In this document: positions 1 to 7,121 of the stretch, in pieces
Position numbering within the stretch: the stretch's first letter is position 1
Layout of the letters: each line of letters starts with the position of its first letter
Assembly (NCBI RefSeq): GCF_005280205.1
Contig: NZ_SUND01000003.1
Location: 291,436 to 355,435 of the forward strand
DNA: 64,000 bases
Source: Bacillus yapensis
Lineage (GTDB): Bacteria > Bacillota > Bacilli > Bacillales > Cytobacillaceae
Reading direction: 5' to 3'
Made by a program: the position numbers and the translations under genes
Notes under the pieces: model-generated
What the model was told of the DNA's origin: nothing
Database searches by the model: none
The model's input: the letters and a program-made list of their open reading frames with translations, nothing else

Positions 1-87
1 TTTCCAGTCGAACTGTCAAAATCATATAAATCAATTTCTCCAATTAATATTTGTTTCTATTTTTGGTGTTCCTTTAAATATAGTCAT
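1..87 (-). pseudogene. Remnant of a possible GNAT-type acetyltransferase gene
   Basis: An ATG at 87 follows a purine-rich AGGAGAAAT stretch and opens a leftward frame beginning MTIFKGTPKIETN, which resembles the start of GNAT acetyltransferases. It stops after about 18 codons. The next frame continues with IGEIDLYDFDSSTG up to the window edge, which looks like an internal GNAT strand. This suggests an internal deletion or frameshift. The rest lies outside the window, so the family call is tentative. Confidence 0.3.
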
Positions 88-114
88 ATTTCTCCTGCAT
101 GAGTTAATGCTCCA

Positions 115-732
115 CTAGAAAATACTTAAAAGATCTTCAAAACTTTCAATTGCTCTATCATAATGATTTACTTGCCCAAATCCATATTTAGCATAAATGA
201 AAGGAATTTTAGCAAATCTAGCTGCTTCTAAATCACCTTCTGTATCTCCTATATAAACTGGATTTGATAGGTTATTTCTATCAATAATTAAGTTAATATT
301 TTCCCCTTTTGATAGGGACGTTCTACCAGGGTTTTCAAAATCTAAAAAATACTTTTCAAGCTTATGATACTTATAAAAAGCTTCTATGTATCCATCTTGG
401 CAGTTGCTGACAATATATAGTTTATATTTTTTAGAAAGTTCACTAAGGACATTTTCTACATTCGGATATAGAACACCGCCATGTTTTTCAATAAAACAAT
501 TTTCTAATTCAGCACAATTCTTTACTAATTGTTGTTGTTCCTTATAACTCAAGGTAGGAAAGAGTTTCCTACTTATTTCATTCATCTGTAAACCCATTGT
601 ACCTTCAAAATCTTTCCTAGTTAATTCACCTTTTATTTGATTATTTTTTCTTATTACACTGTTCCAAGCACTTAGAACTGTGTCTATTGAATCCCAGATC
701 GTTCCATCTAAATCAAAAATTATACTATCCAA
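115..732 (-). CDS. HAD-superfamily phosphatase (phosphoglycolate phosphatase-like)
   Basis: The 205-residue protein has the full set of haloacid dehalogenase motifs. Motif I is FDLDGT near residue 6 with the nucleophilic Asp, motif II is IVSN near 108, a conserved Lys follows near 141, and motif IV is YIGDTEGD near 161. The alpha-helical cap between motifs I and II fits subclass C1 enzymes such as Gph or PpaX. It should hydrolyse a small cytosolic phosphate monoester; the substrate cannot be told. The start is a TTG with a weak AAAGGAAA ribosome site upstream. It is a single-gene unit in the accessory region with no obvious partner. Confidence 0.85.
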   Translation of the reverse strand: MDSIIFDLDGTIWDSIDTVLSAWNSVIRKNNQIKGELTRKDFEGTMGLQMNEISRKLFPTLSYKEQQQLVKNCAELENCFIEKHGGVLYPNVENVLSELSKKYKLYIVSNCQDGYIEAFYKYHKLEKYFLDFENPGRTSLSKGENINLIIDRNNLSNPVYIGDTEGDLEAARFAKIPFIYAKYGFGQVNHYDRAIESFEDLLSIF

Positions 733-812
733 TTAATCTTCGTTTCCTTTCAAAGTAGTTTATATCACCAATTTTTTCTTCTACTCTAGTATTAAATAAA
801 ACAGTAGCATAT

Positions 813-866
813 GTTAACTAAAAATATTCAATAATTAGAGCATTAATCCTTCTTGGAGCAATGCTT
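813..866 (-). repeat. Terminator-repeat family, degenerate copy A
   Basis: Read leftward, it has the family hairpin (half-stem GGATTAATGC, loop AAGAA) with several mismatches, then an AT-rich tract. It lies in tandem behind copy B, downstream of the anti-sigma gene. The flanking AACTAACGGG modules are largely eroded. Confidence 0.6.
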
Positions 867-878
867 CAAATAATTCTT

Positions 879-944
879 ATTAAACTGCTTCTTTACTTCT
901 ATAAGAAAGGGCTATTCTCCTTCTTGAAGAATAACCCCCGTTTA
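879..944 (-). repeat. Terminator-repeat family, copy B
   Basis: Read leftward from the anti-sigma gene end, this copy has a 10-bp stem (GGGTTATTCT with AGAATAGCCC, one G-T pair) around the loop containing AAGAA. A T-rich stretch and the GCAGTTTAA end module follow. The stem sequence is wholly different from the usual GCGATAATCC yet still pairs, so pairing rather than sequence appears to be conserved. Confidence 0.7.
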
Positions 945-1066
945 AGTACATTTGCTCACATAATTCCCATAACTTTGTATAAAGAAACAGCGAATGCTTA
1001 ATCGCTTTAATCAATTTATATTAGGGTAATAGTATTTAGGAATCATTCCCATATTGAAAAGGGCAT

Positions 1067-1945
1067 TTACTTTTCAATCATAGACAACAATACTTTCTCC
1101 ATTTCTTCTTTTGACAACTTATCTGTTGTAATCAATACGATTTTATATCCCTTTTCTGGTACTGTTATCCTCAAGCCACCAAGCCACTTCGATTGTTCTT
1201 GGGAAACATAATCAAATTGAAATCCATTTAAGGTATAAGATTCGGTTTTTTCAAATAAACCGGCCTCTGACTTTTCTATATCCGTTAATTGATTTATTTT
1301 CAGTTGTTGTGTGTTAAACCAAGACTCCCCTTTTTCATAATCAAATGAAACAACTGGTTCCTCACCTTTATTAGCAATACCGTAGCTTTCAAAAACCAAT
1401 TCATATCCTTCAGGTAAATATGTCGGTTTTTTGGTGAATTTAAAACTTGCCAATTGTTGAGAAAATATTGGCATAAATTTGTTTTCGTAAGGCCTCATTA
1501 GTTCCCCAATCTGGTTTGATCTTCTAGCTTCTTTTCCACTTGGCTCCCTATTTTCTTCTTGAAGCTTGCTTTTTAACGCTACCAATTCCTTCATCAGTCT
1601 TGTATATTCGTTAAATTCTTCTTCAGTTAAAGTTTCTTGAGCTACCACTAAGGATTGATCTATCAAATCAAATTTTTCAGGCTCGTCATCAGGATACGTT
1701 TTCATTAAATTTTCCTTTGAACCAAATAGCTGGCTGATGATTGATTCTGCCGCATCTGCAAGATGAGAACCACCAAAACTTAAAGCTGTACCAATAATTA
1801 TTACGGCCACAACTGAAGCAAGCATCAACTTAGGGTTCTGTCTCTTCCGTTTTTCCATTTTTGCTTGCTTTACCCCTAAAGCAACTCTGCTGTTTAATTC
1901 CTTTGGGATTTCAACCTTTTCCAATGCCTGTTTTATGTTATTCAC
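1067..1945 (-). CDS. Membrane-anchored anti-sigma factor (DUF4179/DUF4367-like)
   Basis: The 292-residue protein has a short charged cytoplasmic N-terminus, one membrane helix at about residues 40-60 (LMLASVVAVIIIGTALSF) and a large extracytoplasmic part. The C-terminal third begins PTYLPEGYEL, typical of DUF4367 sensor domains of Bacillus anti-sigma factors. The GTG start overlaps the last codons of the upstream ECF sigma gene, and AAGGAGG precedes it, so the two genes are translationally coupled. By analogy it should hold the sigma factor at the membrane until an envelope signal releases it. The signal is unknown. No site-1 protease motif is evident. Confidence 0.8.
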   Translation of the reverse strand: MNNIKQALEKVEIPKELNSRVALGVKQAKMEKRKRQNPKLMLASVVAVIIIGTALSFGGSHLADAAESIISQLFGSKENLMKTYPDDEPEKFDLIDQSLVVAQETLTEEEFNEYTRLMKELVALKSKLQEENREPSGKEARRSNQIGELMRPYENKFMPIFSQQLASFKFTKKPTYLPEGYELVFESYGIANKGEEPVVSFDYEKGESWFNTQQLKINQLTDIEKSEAGLFEKTESYTLNGFQFDYVSQEQSKWLGGLRITVPEKGYKIVLITTDKLSKEEMEKVLLSMIEK

Positions 1946-2456
1946 AATTTTGAACCTCCTTAAGCTTTTTTCGGAGTTTACTTAAAGCACGGTATAAAAC
2001 TGACTTTGTCGTCCCTAAAGGCATATTTAATAAGTCTGCAATTTCTTTCAATGAATACTCCTGGTAGAACCTTAAAATGATAATACTCTTTTCATCATCA
2101 TTTAACTTATCAAGTAAATCTTGCAGGGTAACTGAAAGGGAAATATCCTCATCCTCAAAACCCATAAATTCTTCATATTGCGGTTTTAACTCAATCACTT
2201 TTTTATTTTTCCGAACAAGTTCAATTGCACAGTTGATGGCAATTTTGATTAACCAAGTCTTGAAAAATTCTGGATTTTTCAATGTATCAATTTTTTTAAA
2301 CGAACGGTATGCCGTCTCCTGAACTACATCCAATGCATCATTTTGATTTTTCACATAAGTGAAAGCCATTCGGTATATATCATTCTGGTATTGTTGAAAA
2401 AGCTTAAGAAACGCTTGGTCATCGCCCTTTTGAGCCCTTTTAATTAAACGGATAAT
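1938..2456 (-). CDS. ECF-type RNA polymerase sigma factor with ATT start codon
   Basis: The protein of about 172 residues has sigma-70 region 2 (MAFTYVKNQNDALDVVQE) and region 4 (LRFYQEYSLKEIADLLNMP) with a helix-turn-helix, and lacks regions 1 and 3, as in ECF factors. A shorter reading from the ATG at 2369 would cut off the first 29 residues of region 2 (IIRLIKRAQKGDDQAF...), which are well conserved in the family. Upstream of that ATG the frame stays open to 2474 with no ATG, GTG or TTG. A strong GGAGGA site lies seven bases before an ATT at 2456, which I take as the start. The anti-sigma gene overlaps the 3' end. Confidence 0.85.
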   Translation of the reverse strand: MIRLIKRAQKGDDQAFLKLFQQYQNDIYRMAFTYVKNQNDALDVVQETAYRSFKKIDTLKNPEFFKTWLIKIAINCAIELVRKNKKVIELKPQYEEFMGFEDEDISLSVTLQDLLDKLNDDEKSIIILRFYQEYSLKEIADLLNMPLGTTKSVLYRALSKLRKKLKEVQNCE

Positions 2457-2541
2457 GGCGGTTCCTCCTCTTTATATGGCTTACATCTATTAGATAAATG
2501 AACCTCACATTTAGCTTCAATTTTTTAATATTTTTCATAAT

Positions 2542-2564
2542 AAAAAACCGTCGTATTAGAACGG
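2542..2564 (-). terminator. Hairpin terminator upstream of the sigma gene
   Basis: Read leftward, a short CCGT/ACGG stem is followed by six T residues. It would stop readthrough from the truncated lipoprotein gene into the ECF operon. Confidence 0.5.
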
Positions 2565-2602
2565 ATATTCATAAATTGTTGATTCTTTTAAAAAATCCTT
2601 AT

Positions 2603-2686
2603 TAAGCTAACCTGCTTCGTTAGTACAATAATTTCAACAGAAAAAGCGTTAATCCTTCTTCGATTATCGCACCCGTTTGTTTAATA
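2603..2686 (-). repeat. Terminator-repeat family, copy C
   Basis: A near full-length copy lies 20 bp beyond the stop of the truncated lipoprotein gene. The hairpin spans 2646-2670 (stem GCGATAATCg with GGATTAACGC, loop AAGAA) and is followed leftward by CTTTTTCTGTTGAA. AACAAACGGGT lies on the gene side and AACGAAGCAGGTTAG on the far side. Confidence 0.85.
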
Positions 2687-2706
2687 AACTCAAAGAAAAA
2701 AGTTTT

Positions 2707-3015
2707 CTACCGCTTAATAACAACATTTCCTACATATTGAGCAGAACCTCTATTTGTACGCAATTCTACGTCAATCACATATTCCCCTTTTTCTTCAGGA
2801 AAATTGAAAGAACGGTCATCACTTAGTTCCAATTTAATCTTTCCATCTTCCTTCCATACCGAAACACTTAACTTTCCAACGTCAAAATCTTCATGCTCAA
2901 ATTGTAATTCCGCTTTTTGTCCAGAATTAACATTTACTTGTTTTTGTTCCTTTGGGTATTTAATTGATGCTCTTACTGCATCTTCCTCGACAGGAACTGT
3001 TTTACAAGAAATATC
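2707..3015 (-). pseudogene. Truncated extracytoplasmic or lipoprotein-like gene lacking its 5' end
   Basis: About 100 codons survive, rich in alternating beta-type residues and ending SAQYVGNVVIKR, like a small secreted beta-sandwich domain. The N-terminus ISCKTVPVEED looks like the mature end of a lipoprotein just after its Cys, but the hydrophobic signal peptide is missing. At about 3011-3020 the sequence switches into a transposase fragment on the other strand. An initiating TTG at 3024 exists but has no ribosome site. I do not recognise the family. The most likely history is an IS insertion followed by deletion of the promoter, start and signal peptide. Confidence 0.6.
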
Positions 3016-3931
3016 TGAACGCAAAAATAAGAGCGGTTATCATTGCCCTGATTGTGAATCAGAACATATCGTTCGGTATGGAACATACTCAACAATTGTT
3101 GATGGAGATGAAGTAGAAAAGCAACGTTATCGATGGAAAGCGTGTAAGAAGACATTTACTGACCTAACAAATACAGCTCTATATCGAACACGCCATCTAA
3201 ATCAATGGATTAAATTCATTGAATGTATGATAGAAGGATATTCTCTTCGTAAATTTGCTGAATTAGTTGGTAATATTACTCACGTTACATTGTTTTACTG
3301 GAGGCACAAACTCTTATCATCGTTAAAACAAGTGGAAATATCTAATTTTGAAGGTATCGTCAAAATGGGCGAGACCTATTTCCTATATTCCGAAAAAGGA
3401 CAAAGAAAGATTAAAGACAGAAAACCTCGCAAACGTGGTGGTTCCGCTAAGAAACGAGGAATAAGCAACGAACAAGTATGTGTTTTAGTCGCAAGAGACC
3501 GTGAAAAGATGACTTTTTCGCAGACATTAGGAATGGTTCAATTCACAAAAGAGCAGTTAGACAAAGCTATCGGACATAAACTTTCAAAGGAAAATGTTTT
3601 ATGTACCGATTCATGGCGTGCCTTTAAAACATATGCAGCTGAAAAAGGGATAGATATTTATCAATTCAAGTCTGATGGTCAGGTTCGTACAAAGGGACTA
3701 TATCATATCCAGAACGTTAACAATTCTCACCGTAGGCTTAAAGGATGGATACAACGTTTTAATGGAGTTGCAACTAAATATCTGAACAATTATCTAGCTT
3801 GGTTTCAAGTGTTAGAATCCATTCAACATCAAAGGAATACTGTTACTATAAATGACTTGATGATTAAAGGAAATTTAATACAAATTATGGAAATATATGA
3901 TACATTAAGGTTATCTAAATTTACGATATAA
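3014..3931 (+). pseudogene. Degenerate IS1595-family (ISXO2-like) transposase
   Basis: The recognisable part starts at ERKNKSGYHCPDCESEH and runs to the C-terminus, so the usual N-terminal 40 or so residues are missing. Two key sites look damaged. The second zinc Cys pair reads WKAC where related proteins have CKAC. The first catalytic Asp, normally within MDETYF, reads MGETYF. The later IS1595 segments (KRGGSAKKRG, VNNSHRRLKGW) remain. The open frame continues upstream only by chance, through the opposite strand of the truncated lipoprotein gene. The element is presumably dead. Confidence 0.8.
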
Positions 3932-3944
3932 ACATTATTTCTTA

Positions 3945-3970
3945 TTCAACGGGGCAGGTTAGTTGAATAA
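3945..3970 (+). repeat. Partial terminator-repeat module behind the transposase
   Basis: The sequence AACGGGGCAGGTTAG sits 14 bp beyond the transposase stop, in the rightward orientation of that gene. It is the far-side module of the repeat family without the hairpin. It could also be the right end of the IS element, which would tie the repeats to IS ends. Confidence 0.55.
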
Positions 3971-3980
3971 AGGATGTAAC

Positions 3981-4018
3981 TTGACAATTATAAGTATATA
4001 ATTATAATGGACATTATA
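3981..4018 (+). promoter_or_regulatory. SigmaA promoter with overlapping palindromic operator for the Rrf2 gene
   Basis: TTGACA (3981-3986) and TATAAT (4003-4008) are 16 bp apart. The -10 box forms half of a perfect dyad, TATAATGGACATTATA (4003-4018). Rrf2 regulators commonly repress their own operons from such dyads, so this is a good autoregulatory operator candidate. Confidence 0.7.
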
Positions 4019-4057
4019 GAGTCTTATAGTCTTTGATTAAGAAGGAGGTCGATAACA

Positions 4058-4450
4058 TTGAAGTATTCAAAAGCTACTAATTATGCTCTTCATACAATGT
4101 TAAATTTAGCTATGTCAAACTCATCCAAACCTATTGGTGTTCAGACACTAGCAGAACAGCAAAATGTTTCACCAACTTACTTATCTAAAATCCTAACTAA
4201 GCTTGTAAAGGAAGGAATGGTGTCTTCTGTATCTGGAGCAAATGGTGGATATTCATTGACAAAAGGTTGGGAATCCATTTCTTTCCTAGATATTATTTTT
4301 GCAATTGAAGGAAAGTCGTCATTGTTTGAATGCGGATTAGACCATGGACCGCATTGTCAGATTCAAAAAGTAATGTTGGAATCAGAAGAAAAAATGGAAG
4401 AAGAATTAAGAAGACAAACCCTAGCTGGTTTAGTCCAGACATCTAAATAA
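4058..4450 (+). CDS. Rrf2-family transcriptional regulator
   Basis: The 130-residue protein has the Rrf2 winged helix: KATNYALHTML, then QTLAEQQNVSPTYLSKIL as the recognition region and GANGGYSL as the wing. The C-terminal part has only two Cys (FECGLDHGPHC), so a three-Cys Fe-S cluster of the IscR/NsrR type is unlikely. A thiol switch of the YwnA/HypR kind is more plausible. The start is a TTG behind AAGGAGG. It precedes a flavoprotein gene that it probably controls, through the dyad over its own promoter and perhaps a second site in the 116-bp gap. The inducer is unknown. Confidence 0.88.
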   Translation: MKYSKATNYALHTMLNLAMSNSSKPIGVQTLAEQQNVSPTYLSKILTKLVKEGMVSSVSGANGGYSLTKGWESISFLDIIFAIEGKSSLFECGLDHGPHCQIQKVMLESEEKMEEELRRQTLAGLVQTSK

Positions 4451-4466
4451 AAATGATGTCTTTTTT
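4436..4466 (+). terminator. Terminator overlapping the Rrf2 stop codon
   Basis: AGACATC and GATGTCT pair around an AT-rich loop containing the stop codon, and a T6 run follows. Termination may be partial, since the flavoprotein gene follows. Confidence 0.55.
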
Positions 4467-4566
4467 CACTCTCTTATTATAGATATAAAAGGTCTTTAAT
4501 GTAAGCAATTGAGAAGTTTGGTAATTAATCTAGATAATAAAAAATTTAATTAAAGGAGTGTATAAA

Positions 4567-5466
4567 ATGTTAGATTGCGTGATTGTTGGAGGAGGTCCAG
4601 CTGGTTTAAACGCTGCACTTGTATTAGGCAGGGCAAGAAGGAAAGTGGTATTATTCGATAATAATTCTCCGAGAAATGCTGTTACCAACGAGTCGCATGG
4701 CTTTATAACCAGAGATGGAATTAAACCAAGCGAATTTAGAAAAATTGCTCACTATGACATAGGAAAATATCCTTCTGTAATGATTAGAAATGAAAAAATT
4801 TCTGACATTAAAAAAAGGGGAATGATATTTGATCTAGTTACGGATGAAGGGGAATGTATTCAAGCAAAGAAAGTTATTTTAGCAACGGGTTTAAAGGAAA
4901 TCCATCCTTCTGTGGAAAAACTTATGGATTATTACGGAAAAAGCCTTTTTAGTTGTCCTTATTGTGATGGATGGGAGTTGAAAGACCGTCCGCTTATTGT
5001 GTTATCTGAGCACCCAGCTGTATTTCATATGGTTAAAATTGTTTATAATTGGAGCAAAAACTTAATTGTTTGTACTAATGGACAAAAGGTTTTAACTCTA
5101 GAGCAAAAAGAAGTGCTTCAAAGAAAAGGAATAAAAATATTTGAACAAAAAATTAAAACACTTGTTGGTGAAAATGGGCTTTTGGAAGCTGTGATTTTTG
5201 AGGATGATCAAATAGAAAAGATATCTGGCGGATTTGTGACACCCGAATGGATTCAGGCTTCATCTTTTGGAAAATCTTTAGGTTGTGAAGTAAACCAACT
5301 CGGTGGATTCATTACAGATGAGTTAGGCAGGACGAATATTGAAGGTATTTATGCGGCAGGTGATACATCCGTAATCGCTCCTTCACAGGTAATTATTGCG
5401 GCGGCTCAGGGGAGTAGAGCTGCCATAGGAGTGAATTCAGACCTGACTCAAGAGGAATTTAATTAA
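4567..5466 (+). CDS. Thioredoxin-reductase-like FAD/NAD(P)-dependent oxidoreductase
   Basis: The 299-residue protein has an N-terminal FAD-binding Rossmann motif (VIVGGGPAGLNAAL, residues 5-18), a redox-active CPYC at 130-133 and a C-terminal FAD motif (IYAAGDTS). This is the low-molecular-weight thioredoxin reductase fold, but the NADPH domain is divergent: the usual GGGdSA loop reads VLSEHPAVFHM. It may therefore belong to the TrxR-like disulfide oxidoreductases rather than a true TrxB. The ATG at 4567 is preferred because AAAGGAG lies upstream. The neighbouring Rrf2 regulator points to a thiol or electrophile stress role. Confidence 0.8.
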   Translation: MLDCVIVGGGPAGLNAALVLGRARRKVVLFDNNSPRNAVTNESHGFITRDGIKPSEFRKIAHYDIGKYPSVMIRNEKISDIKKRGMIFDLVTDEGECIQAKKVILATGLKEIHPSVEKLMDYYGKSLFSCPYCDGWELKDRPLIVLSEHPAVFHMVKIVYNWSKNLIVCTNGQKVLTLEQKEVLQRKGIKIFEQKIKTLVGENGLLEAVIFEDDQIEKISGGFVTPEWIQASSFGKSLGCEVNQLGGFITDELGRTNIEGIYAAGDTSVIAPSQVIIAAAQGSRAAIGVNSDLTQEEFN

Positions 5467-5486
5467 AAATTATGAAGTAATTCACT

Positions 5487-5514
5487 TAAACTAACGGGTA
5501 GTTTTAGTTGAACA
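5487..5514 (+). repeat. Partial terminator-repeat, hairpin deleted
   Basis: AACTAACGGGTAG is followed by TTTTAGTTGAA, 21 bp beyond the oxidoreductase stop and in that gene's orientation. The stem-loop of the family is missing. A separate hairpin at 5528 now does the job. Confidence 0.6.
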
Positions 5515-5527
5515 AGTCAATATTTTA

Positions 5528-5563
5528 AGAACGTAACTTCCATATATCGGGAGTTACGTTTTT
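5528..5563 (+). terminator. Terminator of the oxidoreductase gene
   Basis: AACGTAACT pairs with AGTTACGTT and a T-rich run follows, a typical rho-independent terminator for rightward transcription. Confidence 0.8.
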
Positions 5564-5618
5564 TATAGTATCAACATTAAACTTTAACAGAGCCTTTATA
5601 TTAAATATAATTACTGAA

Positions 5619-5699
5619 TTAACCTGCCCCGTTAGCTTAATAACTTCAACAAAATAAGCGGTAATCCTTCTTGAATTATCGCACCCCGTTAGTTAAACA
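5619..5699 (-). repeat. Terminator-repeat family, copy F, orphaned
   Basis: This is a complete copy: AACTAACGGGGTGCG, a hairpin with GATAATTC/GGTAATCC arms and loop AAGAA, a T-rich tract and the TTGAAGTTATT and AACGGGGCAGGTT modules. It is oriented for leftward transcription, yet no leftward gene lies to its right. The stretch 5700-5841 shows no convincing gene in either direction, so this copy may mark a deleted gene. Confidence 0.8.
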
Positions 5700-5841
5700 A
5701 GAAAAAATGGCTGCCGATAAGACAACCATATCTTGAACCAACATATAGTGAGTAAAACTACTTCAGCTGGGTAGTATATGTTTAGGATGGTGTGCTTTCA
5801 TCATTATCATATTCCCCATTATTAAACAAGGAAGTGAATAG

Positions 5842-6114
5842 ATGAATCAGAGTAACGAACGCAATAAATTTGGTGGAAATGTAGAAGAAAGTGGCAACAA
5901 TCAAGCTATTAGTAATGCTAATCAAGGTTCGAGTGATTTTGGTGAAGCAGCAATAGCAGGCACTTTTAATGGAGCCGTTGCGGGTGCTATGATAGGCGCT
6001 CAATTTGGACTAATTGGTACTGTAATAGGCGGTGTTTCAGGTGGTGCTATTGGTGACCAGATTGTAGAGGGGGCTGAAGTCGATGACAAAACAGCTTCTA
6101 AAAATGATGATTAG
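5842..6114 (+). CDS. Small glycine-zipper protein
   Basis: The 90-residue protein has a polar Asn/Ser-rich N-terminus (residues 1-33), a 40-residue Gly/Ala-rich hydrophobic segment with several GxxxG spacings (GAMIGAQFGLIGTVIGG), and an acidic tail. AAGGAAGTG precedes the ATG. Such segments occur in glycine-zipper membrane proteins and in class II bacteriocin-like peptides. No double-glycine leader, immunity gene or exporter is adjacent, so a bacteriocin role is unsupported. It is a single-gene unit with its own terminator. Confidence 0.65.
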   Translation: MNQSNERNKFGGNVEESGNNQAISNANQGSSDFGEAAIAGTFNGAVAGAMIGAQFGLIGTVIGGVSGGAIGDQIVEGAEVDDKTASKNDD

Positions 6115-6179
6115 AGCATTATAACTCTATAAATAAGTAGCAGACACTTTGCAAAAATGTATTTGTGTTAATTTCACCA

Positions 6180-6212
6180 AAAAAGGACCGTCAAAAAGAC
6201 AGTCTTTTTATT
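6180..6212 (+). terminator. Terminator of the glycine-zipper gene
   Basis: An A-rich AAAAAGGACcGTC arm pairs with GACaGTCTTTTT around a short loop. The T-tract suits rightward transcription and the A-tract suits leftward. Confidence 0.7.
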
Positions 6213-6245
6213 TCACTTAAGCTACCCTTTAAATTAATAGGAATT

Positions 6246-6554
6246 CTATTTAATACCCTTCCCACCCATTACTTGTAGGGTGTTAATTTTCTCCACTCCA
6301 GTAATGATTTGTTTTGCCTTGCTTATTAATGCTTGTGCAGCTTCAAGAGTTAGAGATTCTTTATGAGCATTTTCATTACTCCACACCTCATAAACATAAA
6401 CAGAATTTGGTTCATCTTCAGAAATATTTACGAGATATATTTCGCATTCATCTAGAATTTTCATTGATTCAGCTGCTTCCAATAAAATTTCTACCATTGT
6501 ACCCCGTTTACCATCTTGTACCAAAAATTTGTTAAACAAACTAAATTTACTCAT
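6246..6554 (-). CDS. Antibiotic biosynthesis monooxygenase (ABM) domain protein
   Basis: The 102-residue protein fits the single-domain dimeric ferredoxin-like ABM fold: FSLFNKFLVQDGKRGTMVEIL as the first strand-helix and VYVYEVWSNENAHKESL as the signature central strand and helix. Relatives include quinol monooxygenases (YgiN) and small oxygenases without cofactor. AAGGAGG lies seven bases before the ATG. The substrate is unknown, and no biosynthetic cluster surrounds it, so a stress or detoxification role is more likely than antibiotic synthesis. Confidence 0.8.
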   Translation of the reverse strand: MSKFSLFNKFLVQDGKRGTMVEILLEAAESMKILDECEIYLVNISEDEPNSVYVYEVWSNENAHKESLTLEAAQALISKAKQIITGVEKINTLQVMGGKGIK

Positions 6555-6637
6555 ATCGTCCTCCTTAATTTTTCTACCTGTTAATTATTTCTACATAAAA
6601 GAAAATTATCCTATTAGTGCATAAAAAATTTATAGAA

Positions 6638-6671
6638 CCTTCTTTCACTATGCTGCTCCGTTAATGTAATA
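6638..6671 (-). repeat. Partial terminator-repeat with alternative end
   Basis: Nine bases beyond the stop of the small membrane gene, the sequence reads ATTAACGGAGCAG and then ATAGTGAAAGAAGG, in the gene's direction. The same joint occurs at 15490-15520. No hairpin is present. Confidence 0.55.
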
Positions 6672-6679
6672 AGAATGTA

Positions 6680-6958
6680 TTATACGAAAAATGTAAAAGG
6701 ATAGAAGATATAATAGTCATCTAAATTATGAACTAAGAGAAACCAAACGATATATGAAGCAACACAGATAATAATAGAGATACCTATCAAAATTGAAATA
6801 TTCATTTCTTTCCTAAGTAATTTAAAAGATATTGCCAACCCAAATAATAAAAGTAAAATTGCTCCGAATAACACATATAATCCAATTGAAAAGCCAGAAA
6901 TAAAACTTAAAAAATAAACAATCAAAGCACCCAAATAGAACCAAAGGGAAACCTTCAT
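6680..6958 (-). CDS. Small three-helix membrane protein
   Basis: The 92-residue protein is almost wholly hydrophobic, with helices at about 4-24, 26-44 and 52-76 and a short aromatic tail (YYIFYPFTFFV). The ATG at 6958 is chosen because GGGGG lies eight bases upstream. I do not recognise a family. Similar orphan small membrane proteins recur at 13306, 16640 and 19116, each with its own terminator. Confidence 0.6.
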   Translation of the reverse strand: MKVSLWFYLGALIVYFLSFISGFSIGLYVLFGAILLLLFGLAISFKLLRKEMNISILIGISIIICVASYIVWFLLVHNLDDYYIFYPFTFFV

Positions 6959-7022
6959 TTTTTTTACCCCCATAAAATTTCATCAATTACACATCTAAAG
7001 TTTCCACAAATTACGAATTATT

Positions 7023-7108
7023 CTTCAACTAACCTCCTGTTAGTACAATAACTTCAACAAATAAAAGCATTAATCCTTCTTGGATTAATGCTACCCTTAG
7101 TTTTACAA
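7023..7108 (-). repeat. Terminator-repeat family, copy G (best hairpin)
   Basis: A perfect 10-bp stem (GCATTAATCC with GGATTAATGC, 7067-7091) surrounds loop AAGAA. In the leftward direction TTTTATTTGTTGAAG follows. It starts 14 bp beyond the kinase stop. AACTAAGGGTA and the ACTAACAGGAGGTTAG end module flank it. Confidence 0.9.
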
Positions 7109-7121
7109 ACTTTAATATTAA

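Noticed and set aside
975..1020. Additional hairpin AGCGA/TCGCT behind the anti-sigma gene
   Set aside because: It has a short stem and interrupted T-tract next to copies A and B; too weak to list as a terminator.
2804..3013. N-terminal 70 codons of the rightward transposase frame
   Set aside because: They are the antisense of the truncated lipoprotein-like gene, not transposase sequence.
5842..6114. Class II bacteriocin
   Set aside because: No double-glycine leader, immunity gene or ABC exporter nearby. Only the glycine-zipper composition suggests it.
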